Positions 33,104 through 38,506 of a stretch of DNA of 38,506 bases are shown here, in pieces. The notes under the pieces are model-generated. The model ran no database searches and was not told the origin of the DNA. It was given only the letters and a program-made list of their open reading frames with translations. Both the position numbers and the translations under genes were made by a program. The DNA lies in NCBI GenBank assembly GCA_012271135.1, contig JAAXGZ010000082.1:1-38506 (forward strand). The letters are read 5' to 3'. The DNA comes from Caldilineales bacterium (GTDB taxonomy: Bacteria; Chloroflexota; Anaerolineae; Caldilineales; Caldilineaceae). How positions within the stretch are numbered: position 1 is the first letter of the stretch; each line of letters starts with the position of its first letter.

Positions 33104-33615
33104 GGTACTTCGTGCAGGTCGACGGCGAGTCCTGGGTGGTGGACATTGAAGAGGACGCCGTCCTGGTCAACGGCGAGCCGGTATCTGTTGACCTGACCCG
33201 GAGCGGCATCCCCGAACTGTACAGTGTGCTGCTCGATGGCTCCAGCCATGAGGTGCTGGTGAGCAGCGACGTGTCAGGTTGCGACGTGACGGTTGACGGC
33301 CAAGTCCTGCGCGCCGAGGTTCAGGACGAACCGACCCGCACTCTTATGAAGGGTCGCGGCCCCGTCGACGCTGCGGGTGGCGACCTGCAGGTCACAGCCC
33401 CGATTTCCGGCCTGGTGGTATCGGTGGCTGTGGCAGACGGCGATACGGTCGAGGCTGGCCAGACCTTGGTTGTGCTCGAGGCGATGAAGATGGAGAACGA
33501 CATCACCGCGCCGCGGGCCGGTGTGGTGGGCCAGGTCGCGGTGGCCGACGGGGACCGCGTCGAGATCAACCACGTGATGCTGGTCCTGCTGGAGGAATCG
33601 GCTCCCGACGGGTAG
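33100..33615 (+). CDS. Biotin carboxyl carrier protein subunit (BT-like plus biotinyl domain)
   Basis: A 171-residue biotin acceptor. The C-terminal domain (about 97-166) has VTAPISGLVVSVAVADGDTV, then LEAMKMEND with biotinyl Lys130 in the EAMKM motif and the second half-repeat ITAPRAGVVGQV. The N-terminal 80 residues are a beta-rich module resembling the linker/BT domain that joins BC and BCCP in PccA. The GTG start at 33100 overlaps the accC stop; the frame is open upstream but only as a shadow of accC. It carries carboxybiotin from BC to the carboxyltransferase and would be modified by the nearby BirA. It is the last gene of the operon; the 80 bp after it lead to a convergent gene. Confidence 0.9.
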   Translation: MRYFVQVDGESWVVDIEEDAVLVNGEPVSVDLTRSGIPELYSVLLDGSSHEVLVSSDVSGCDVTVDGQVLRAEVQDEPTRTLMKGRGPVDAAGGDLQVTAPISGLVVSVAVADGDTVEAGQTLVVLEAMKMENDITAPRAGVVGQVAVADGDRVEINHVMLVLLEESAPDG

Positions 33616-33695
33616 CTGTCCACCCCGCCTCGGTGGGCAATCGGCCTACCGTTCCCGGTTCTGATGAGTTAGCGTGCCGGGTTCAAGCCGAGTCC

Positions 33696-34526
33696 CTACA
33701 CGGTAATCAGGGCTTCGTTCCTGTGGTAGACCACCGGGTTCTGGCGGTCGTCGTTCAGTTCGTCCCCGAGCACATACGCGGCGAACTGTTCGTCGCTCAG
33801 GACATTCTGAATCCCGTTGAAGGTGCTGCCGTAGGGCATGAAGGCACAGGTCATGGCCCGGCGCCAGCCGGACGTCATGTTGGCGCCGGCCCCGTGGGCC
33901 AGCAAGCCGTTGTGGAAGGAGCAGGCACCCGCCTTCATGGGTGCGGCGACGGATTCCATGTCCACAAAGTCGGGATACTCCCGAAAGAGGTCCGACATGT
34001 TCTCGGCGATCGGCACGTTGACGTAGGTGGTCTTCCTGTGAGAACCGGCCAGAAAGTAGAGGCAGCCGTTGTGGGAGGTGGCATCGTCCAGCGCGATCCA
34101 GATGCTGATTGCGTCCGGGGAATAGAAGGACCACTTGGGGTTGTCGTGATGCCAGGCCGTGGCATTGGCCCAGGGCTGCTTGATCAGGGCCTGGTCGTGC
34201 CACACGCGCATGCCGTCCGTCCGGGCCAGTTCGGTGGCCATCCGGCCAATGCGGGGATCCAGGATGAGATCCTTGACCGCCGGATTGTCCTTCCACAAGT
34301 TGAGGCGCTGGACGAAGATGTAGTCATAGAAGGAGCCGTCGTCTTTCCAGCGCTCGTCGTCCCCGGTGCCTTCGACCACCAGCTTCCGGTCCTTGCGTGC
34401 GCGTACGGCCCGGTCCACGGCGTCGCGCCAGGTCTCCAGTTCCTCGGGCGTCAGGAATTCATCGATCACCACGAAACCGTTGATTTGATAGGCGTCAATC
34501 TGGGCTTGTGTGATTTCCGTGTTCAT
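33696..34526 (-). CDS. Phytanoyl-CoA dioxygenase family Fe(II)/2-oxoglutarate oxygenase
   Basis: A 276-residue double-stranded beta-helix oxygenase of the PhyH family. The facial triad is His126-x-Asp128 (AWHHDNPKW) and His211 (LLAHGAG), with a likely 2-oxoglutarate-binding Arg222 (WRRAM). NGFVVIDEFLTPEELE (16-31) is the standard N-terminal segment. It would hydroxylate an unknown substrate using O2 and 2-oxoglutarate; many bacterial members are not lipid enzymes. ATG at 34526 gives the normal N-terminus; an upstream TTG (34580) would overlap a terminator-like hairpin. It follows the ABC solute-binding protein on the same strand but behind that hairpin, so it may have its own promoter or depend on read-through. 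Confidence 0.87.
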   Translation of the reverse strand: MNTEITQAQIDAYQINGFVVIDEFLTPEELETWRDAVDRAVRARKDRKLVVEGTGDDERWKDDGSFYDYIFVQRLNLWKDNPAVKDLILDPRIGRMATELARTDGMRVWHDQALIKQPWANATAWHHDNPKWSFYSPDAISIWIALDDATSHNGCLYFLAGSHRKTTYVNVPIAENMSDLFREYPDFVDMESVAAPMKAGACSFHNGLLAHGAGANMTSGWRRAMTCAFMPYGSTFNGIQNVLSDEQFAAYVLGDELNDDRQNPVVYHRNEALITV

Positions 34527-34583
34527 GGTTTCTCGTCTCTCAAGTGGTCCTTGCTGCAAACTCAGAAATTGCCCATTCAAGGA

Positions 34584-34617
34584 AAGGGGGCTGTTCCACG
34601 ACAGGATCAGCCCCCTT
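34584..34617 (-). terminator. Terminator-like hairpin after the solute-binding protein gene
   Basis: AAGGGGGCTG (34584-34593) and CAGCCCCCTT (34608-34617) form a perfect 10-bp stem around a 14-nt loop. Read on the minus strand it follows the solute-binding protein stop by about 27 bp and is trailed by TTCCTT, a weak U-rich tail. A smaller stem AGCCT-TTTTT-AGGCT (34626-34640) lies between it and the stop. Together they probably attenuate transcription into the dioxygenase gene. Confidence 0.6.
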
Positions 34618-34643
34618 GTGACTAAAGCCTTTTTTAGGCTGAC

Positions 34644-36596
34644 TTACTCGCTGGCGTAGAACATCTGCTCGCCGCTGTTGTTGCCGGCAATGGCCTGGCC
34701 CTGGATGGGTACATTGCGCATCGCCGCATCCGTCACCAGCACGTAACCCACGTTCTCGGCCAAGCCGATAAAGTATGTGTTGTCCTTGTGGATCTGCATG
34801 ATTTCGTCATACAGGGCCGCGTCCTCGGCGGAACCCGGAACCGCCTGCACTCGCATTTGAGCCAGTTCAACGAGCCGCCTGACTTCTGCCGGAGGCTCTT
34901 CACCTTCCTCCCCGTTGGATGTCACCCATTGGTTCCAGAGCGGACCCCAGCGCAACGAATGTGGGGGTGTATAGTCCGTCCACGTACCGGCTTCCCACAT
35001 GGGTTGCACGTCCCAGAGCATGGTGGCAAAGACCTCGTTGGCGTTGTACCGCTGCTGCAATAGCGAGGATTCCAGCAGCTTCGCCGTGGTGTTGATGTCT
35101 ACGTCCGTGAAGTATTCGACCAGGAGCTCCGCCACCGGAGTGAAGTCCGGAGCGAAGTCCGCGTATTCGATGGGAAGGGTGAAGGGCTCGCCATTCGGCG
35201 CCAGCCGCCATCCATTCGCGTCTCGCTGGTCCATGCCGATGCTGTCAAGCAGCGCATTGGCCTGATCCGGATCGTAGGCGCCCGGAGAAATCTCCGGCGG
35301 ACTGCCAAAGCCGAAATAGATGGTTTCCACGATTTCCGGATTGTTGATTGCCAGCGCCAGGGCCCGGCGGAATTCCCGGTTTCCGATTACGAGGCGCCAG
35401 GTCTCATCCGGATGAGTTTGGTTCATCCAGAAGGAGACGGGACTGACATGGTTGTCCATGATGCGAAATTGGATGTAGCCTTTGTCCACGGCTTCCTGAT
35501 ACAGCGGCAGTTTCAGCAGCGCCGTGTCTTCGCGCAGCATGTCCACTTCGTCCGCAAAGACCTTCAGGTTCACCATGTCGGTGTCTGCCACCAGTTGGGA
35601 AACCACTTCGTCAATGTAGGGCAGCTGGTTGCCGGCCGCATCCACCTTGAAGTAGTAGGGGTTGCGCACGAACTTCATCAGCCCTTCTTCCGCCGTCACG
35701 TTCATCCAGGGCCACAGGGCCGGGAATCCAGCGCAGCGCGCGTTGGGGAGGGCCCAGTTCAGGCAGTCGATCGAAGCGAAGAGAGCCGCCTCGTCCTGCA
35801 GGTTTTTCTCTTCCGCCATCTTGGCGATTTCAGCAGGGTCGGTGTAACTGCTGTGGAAATCCTTGAGGAAGTGAGCTGGCTTGAAGATATCCGTGTAGCC
35901 CTGCCAGCCCTTGATGCTCAACTCCCGTAGGAAGCCGCCATAGGTGTCCTGGAAGGTAATGCGGAAGGAGTAGTCATCAATGATTTCCACATCCATGATC
36001 TCGCCGGTGGGGTTTCCTGCGGACTTGAACTTGTTCGGGTAGCCGGGCGAAAGGCTCTCGTTGGACCAGTAGTCATCGAAAGCAAACGCCACATCCGCCG
36101 TCGTCACCGGAACACCGTCGGACCACTTCAGGCCTTCCCGCAAATTAAAACTGAAGACCGTATTGTCGTCATTGACGTCATAACTTTCGACAACATTGCC
36201 GTAGATGCCCTTCACGGTGATGCCCGGCGCCGCCAGCACGTTTTCGTTCAGCATGATGAACACGTCCGGATTCCAGTCCGGACCGCCGTGCGCGAAACGC
36301 ATCACGCCGCCGTACTGGCCAATCTCCAGATCCGGCAGATCCTCCACCTGAGAAATCACGCCCGCCACCACGACCAGGGGGTTGGTAGGCAGGCGTTCAT
36401 CCACCGGCGGCAGTGCACCGGAAGCTACCTGTTCATCCAGGTAGGGAGACTGGGAATACTTGCTCTCCGGCGCCGCCATTTCCGCCGCCGGTTCCTCGGC
36501 CTCTTCCGGTGGCGCTGCGGCTTCCGGCGGCGCACAGGCAGCCAACAGAACCACACTGAGAGTCAACACAGTTACAAGCAAATGGAACAACTTCAT
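34644..36596 (-). CDS. ABC transporter solute-binding lipoprotein, family 5 (peptide/opine/oligosaccharide type)
   Basis: A 650-residue extracytoplasmic lipoprotein. The signal peptide MKLFHLLVTVLTLSVVLLAAC ends in lipobox LAAC (Cys21), followed by an Ala/Pro/Glu-rich spacer. The body is a family 5 (SBP_bac_5) binding protein with FNLREGLKWSDGVPVTTADVAFAF in the first lobe and SVKLLE-like C-lobe segments such as FADEVDMLREDT and ADFAPDFTPVAELLVEYF. At 650 residues it is longer than typical DppA/OppA (about 530). It captures peptides, glycosides or other solutes for an ABC importer; no permease or ATPase gene lies in the window. ATG at 36596 with AGGGAGG 6 nt upstream is a strong start. Confidence 0.9.
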   Translation of the reverse strand: MKLFHLLVTVLTLSVVLLAACAPPEAAAPPEEAEEPAAEMAAPESKYSQSPYLDEQVASGALPPVDERLPTNPLVVVAGVISQVEDLPDLEIGQYGGVMRFAHGGPDWNPDVFIMLNENVLAAPGITVKGIYGNVVESYDVNDDNTVFSFNLREGLKWSDGVPVTTADVAFAFDDYWSNESLSPGYPNKFKSAGNPTGEIMDVEIIDDYSFRITFQDTYGGFLRELSIKGWQGYTDIFKPAHFLKDFHSSYTDPAEIAKMAEEKNLQDEAALFASIDCLNWALPNARCAGFPALWPWMNVTAEEGLMKFVRNPYYFKVDAAGNQLPYIDEVVSQLVADTDMVNLKVFADEVDMLREDTALLKLPLYQEAVDKGYIQFRIMDNHVSPVSFWMNQTHPDETWRLVIGNREFRRALALAINNPEIVETIYFGFGSPPEISPGAYDPDQANALLDSIGMDQRDANGWRLAPNGEPFTLPIEYADFAPDFTPVAELLVEYFTDVDINTTAKLLESSLLQQRYNANEVFATMLWDVQPMWEAGTWTDYTPPHSLRWGPLWNQWVTSNGEEGEEPPAEVRRLVELAQMRVQAVPGSAEDAALYDEIMQIHKDNTYFIGLAENVGYVLVTDAAMRNVPIQGQAIAGNNSGEQMFYASE

Positions 36597-36602
36597 CAGA
36601 TT

Positions 36603-36609
36603 CCTCCCT
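36603..36609 (-). promoter_or_regulatory. Strong Shine-Dalgarno of the solute-binding protein gene
   Basis: On the minus strand AGGGAGG ends 6 nt before the ATG at 36596, one of the strongest ribosome sites in the window, fitting an abundant binding protein. Confidence 0.7.
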
Positions 36610-36630
36610 ACTGCAATGAAACGGCCAAGC

Positions 36631-36654
36631 CCTCACCGGCAAAACCGGGTGAGG
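36631..36654. repeat. Hairpin or operator in the leader of the solute-binding protein gene
   Basis: CCTCACCGG and CCGGGTGAGG (one extra G as a bulge) flank CAAAA, making a nine-pair stem about 35 bp upstream of the ATG. It could be an operator, an mRNA-stabilising stem, or part of an old terminator. There is no U-tract. Confidence 0.4.
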
Positions 36655-36776
36655 TAATGGGTTGCTGATAAGGACTTGCCCCTGGTCATCCAGGAACGGA
36701 GAACCCCAAGTTGCCGGCTGGCAGGACTTGTAAGTGTGGCCACGATCATAACAGCCACGGCAGACTGCTCCGAGAC

Positions 36777-36805
36777 GGCACAGTTTCAATCTTGTTGACA
36801 TGGGT
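36777..36805 (+). repeat. 29-bp direct repeat, left copy
   Basis: It begins GGCACAGTTTCAATCTTG and matches the copy at 38403-38431 at 25 of 29 positions, in the same orientation. The pair brackets the transposon-derived segment. It may be an end sequence of an older element or a dispersed repeat; two copies 1.6 kb apart do not make a CRISPR array. Confidence 0.6.
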
Positions 36806-37111
36806 TCCGGTCGCGCAAACGGCGAGGGTTCCTACAATGGTGTTGGTGACAACCACCAAGGAGGCCCCCCGCCCCGGGTCGTCCTCGTCCGACTGCGGGG
36901 GCAGTGTTGGCCGTACCAGGTCTGCTTCGGTAGGGGCAAGGCACTGCCGCCCAACGTGACTTCTCGCCAGCGTCCGCCGACCTGCCGGGAGCGGGGGACG
37001 CGCCTGGATGTGCACCGCGTCCGTTGCCGGGGCCTGTCCCGCCTCCTGGCCCCGACCCGCAGGCGAAGCTCCCGCCGTGGGTGGAGGTGGACGAGACCTG
37101 GTGGCCCCTAG
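36806..37111 (+). pseudogene. Short frames resembling a degraded transposase fragment
   Basis: No intact gene is present in 36597-37260. In one frame SSDCGGSVGRTR (about 36880-36915) resembles a zinc-ribbon fragment, and in another frame VEVDETWWPLADRG (37081 onwards) resembles the first catalytic-Asp segment (VDET) of IS1/IS1595-type transposases. The two lie in different frames with stops between, and the second runs into the IS end at 37112. I read this as a possible remnant interrupted by the IS, but the evidence is only short motifs in very GC-rich sequence. Confidence 0.25.
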
Positions 37112-37128
37112 CTGACAGGGGTAGGTAA
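37112..37128 (+). repeat. IS terminal inverted repeat, left
   Basis: CTGACAGGGGTAGGTAA, matching the reverse complement of 38385-38401 (CTGACAAGGGTAGGTAA) at 16 of 17 positions. It marks the left end of the insertion sequence, 149 bp before the transposase ATG. Confidence 0.75.
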
Positions 37129-37260
37129 AGCCTGTCCGGGGGTGAAAAATCGATCAAGGAAGTAGAAAAAGCATGGCGGGGTACCCTGTATCAAGCACCA
37201 ACACGATACCGGGAGCCAACCCTGCTTCTTCCGCCGGCATTCCATCCCCATGCGGACGGC

Positions 37261-38352
37261 ATGGCGCGGCATCTGCCCCACCTGCGTCCCAGCCAAGTCC
37301 AGGGCCTGGCCTTGTGGGTGGGCGCCACCATCCTGGCTCGCAGCAGCTGCCAGAACGCGGTCCTGGGGGCCCTGCCGGCCCTGGGCCTGGGCTGGCACAC
37401 CACGCGCCCGTACCTGCGGGAGTGGCTGCGCGACGGGGCCGACCGGGCCGCGCCCTGCCGGGTCCAGCTGGAGGTGGCGACCTGTTTCGCGCCCCTCCTG
37501 CGCTGGGTGCTGGCCTGGTGGGAGGGCCCGGAACGGACGCGGGCCGTCGCTCCGACATCCAAAGGGAAAACGCGGGTGGCCCTGGTCGTGAGCGGGGTCT
37601 ACCGGGGCCTGGCCATCCCCGTGGCCTGGTGCCTGAAGCCGGGCGGTCAGGCCGGGCCCTGGAGGCCGGACCGGTGGGCCCTGTTGGACCGGCTGGGCCC
37701 CGCCGTACCGGCGTCCATGACCGTGCGCGTGCTCTGCGACCGGGGCCTGCAGAGCCCCGACCTGTGGGCCGCCATCCGCCGCCAGGGCTGGCATCCCTAC
37801 CTGCGCTACGACCGCCCCATGACCTTCCAGGCGACCACCGGACCGCGCTGGCCGGCTTGGCGCTTCGTGGCCCGCGCAGGCCAGTACACGGTGACGGCCG
37901 GAAAGGCCTTCCACCGACGCCAGCGGCGCGGCACCCTGATCGTGCTGTGGGTCCCCGGCCAAGAGACCCCTTGGGTCCTGCTCACGGACGAAGCCCCCGC
38001 CGACGTGGACCTCGGGGCCTACGGGATGCGGGTCTGGATCGAGCAGGGCTTCCGGACCCCAGGCGCAGGGGCTGGCCGTGGCACCGGACCCGGCGCACAG
38101 ACCCCGCCCGCGTCGACCGGCACGGGCGGGTCCTGGCCGTGGCCACCCTCTGGGTGTTGGCCCACGGCACACGCGTGGAGGAGGCCCGTCTGCGCGGCCT
38201 GGCCCCGGCCCCTGAGCCTGTTTCAGCTGGGCTGGAGCCAGGCCCAGCGGCTCCTCCACCGCGGCTACGCCTGGGCGCGGGTCTGGCTGCAGCCCCTGCC
38301 GGGACCGGATCCGCCTGGGGAGCTGCAGTGGGTGGACCCACCCGCCGGGTAG
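37261..38352 (+). pseudogene. IS4-like DDE transposase, frameshifted
   Basis: The open frame encodes 363 residues. A DDE-type core is recognisable: TRVALVVSGVYRGLAIPVAW (104-123), VLCDRGLQSPDLW (157-169, second Asp160) and YGMRVWIEQGF (254-264, catalytic Glu261). Where a first catalytic Asp is expected (ALDxTT-like) the sequence reads AVAPTS. After residue 264 the reading frame becomes low-complexity Gly/Ala/Pro, while the frame beginning at 38061 encodes RRRGWPWHRTRRTDPARV and VLAVATLWVLAHGTRVEEA, a natural continuation. From about 38200 the original frame again looks native (LSLFQLGWSQAQRLLHRG). So a one-base loss near 38054-38061 and a one-base gain near 38190-38215 have damaged the gene, unless these are sequencing errors. 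Confidence 0.7.
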
Positions 38353-38384
38353 CTCCATCTTTGCACAAAAATGCAGATGGGAGC

Positions 38385-38401
38385 TTACCTACCCTTGTCA
38401 G
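38385..38401 (-). repeat. IS terminal inverted repeat, right
   Basis: The reverse complement reads CTGACAAGGGTAGGTAA and pairs with the left end at 37112-37128 with one mismatch. It lies 33 bp after the transposase stop, inside a short palindromic-looking stretch with ATGCAGATGG. Confidence 0.75.
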
Positions 38402-38402
38402 G

Positions 38403-38431
38403 GGCACTGTTTCAATCTCGTTGATATTGGT
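38403..38431 (+). repeat. 29-bp direct repeat, right copy
   Basis: It begins GGCACTGTTTCAATCTCG, one base after the IS right end, and matches 36777-36805 at 25 of 29 positions. The remaining 75 bp to the window edge hold no recognisable gene. Confidence 0.6.
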
Positions 38432-38506
38432 GGTGGGCTGTCCTGGGCCTATCCTCCGTACCGATGGGCTTCCTGCGTCGCGTCAGGCCATGCTGCGGGC
38501 CATCAG

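Larger units (their letters stand above)
37112..38401 (+). mobile_element. Insertion sequence of about 1.29 kb with decayed DDE transposase
   Basis: The element is bounded by 17-bp imperfect inverted repeats (37112-37128 and 38385-38401) and carries a single transposase reading frame filling most of its length, a typical IS layout in the IS4/IS701-like size range. No convincing target-site duplication is seen: the bases outside the ends (CCCTAG on the left, GGGCAC on the right) do not match, so insertion may be old, imprecise, or the ends a few bases off. Local GC is higher than in the flanking genes. The transposase shows frame and residue damage, so the copy is probably immobile. Confidence 0.7.

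Noticed and set aside
33616..33695. tRNA-like GGTTCAAG string between convergent genes
   Set aside because: There is no cloverleaf around it; only the short string resembles a T-arm.
37108..38358. 416-residue minus-strand frame over the insertion sequence
   Set aside because: Shadow of the transposase; Pro/Gly/Arg-rich with no motif.
36777..38431. CRISPR repeats (GTTTCAATC core)
   Set aside because: Only two copies 1.6 kb apart with four mismatches, no spacers and no cas genes.

Overview
The window is 38.5 kb of GC-rich, densely packed bacterial chromosome. No rRNA, tRNA or other lineage marker is present. The best guess is a member of the Chloroflexota or a similar high-GC, metabolically versatile lineage, possibly host- or particle-associated. 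This rests on several Gfo/Idh/MocA oxidoreductases and sugar isomerases, a GH88 uronyl hydrolase, a soluble PQQ-type sugar dehydrogenase, a phytanoyl-CoA dioxygenase-family enzyme, and a three-gene biotin carboxylase with separate BC, BCCP and CT subunits. It is an inference, not a demonstration.

Layout. (1) 157-5550, plus strand: a cell-surface polysaccharide block. It holds a polyprenyl-phosphate sugar-1-phosphate transferase, a GT28/MGDG-synthase-type glycosyltransferase, a membrane-anchored LysM plus lamin-tail-like protein, an Arg-rich low-complexity protein and a MraY/WecA-family transferase. (2) 5809-7209, minus: dnaA standing alone, with a 740-bp upstream region that carries a near-perfect 44-bp palindrome beside an AT-rich patch. 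(3) 7950-17562, minus: an eight-gene run starting with a GH88 unsaturated uronyl hydrolase, then an SDR, an old-yellow-enzyme-family oxidoreductase, a stand-alone MetE catalytic-domain protein, two Gfo/Idh/MocA proteins flanking a 661-residue protein of unknown function, and a TIM-barrel sugar isomerase. It reads as a catabolic operon for uronate-containing, possibly O-methylated, saccharides. (4) 17753-20844, plus: a glutaredoxin-thioredoxin reductase fusion followed by a Rieske domain fused to about 480 residues of helical, His-rich sequence. This is the best candidate in the window for an undescribed redox system. (5) 20947-28663: singletons and pairs (TTC38-like TPR protein, PQQ-type sugar dehydrogenase lipoprotein, acyl-reductase-like extended SDR, Nudix plus HAD pair, MBL hydrolase, BirA). 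(6) 28912-33615, plus: an MDR oxidoreductase and a split acyl-CoA carboxylase (CT, BC, BCCP), with its biotin ligase just upstream on the other strand. (7) 33696-36596, minus: an ABC solute-binding lipoprotein, a terminator-like hairpin and a phytanoyl-CoA dioxygenase-family gene. (8) 36777-38506: mobile-element debris, namely an IS of about 1.29 kb with 17-bp inverted ends and a decayed DDE transposase, lying between two 29-bp near-identical direct repeats.

How the parts fit. Blocks 1 and 3 make and break carbohydrate polymers. Block 4 looks like an electron-transfer pair in which the flavoprotein could reduce the Rieske protein. Block 6 is a self-contained biotin-dependent carboxylation unit. 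All functions come from reading motifs by eye; no database search was possible.
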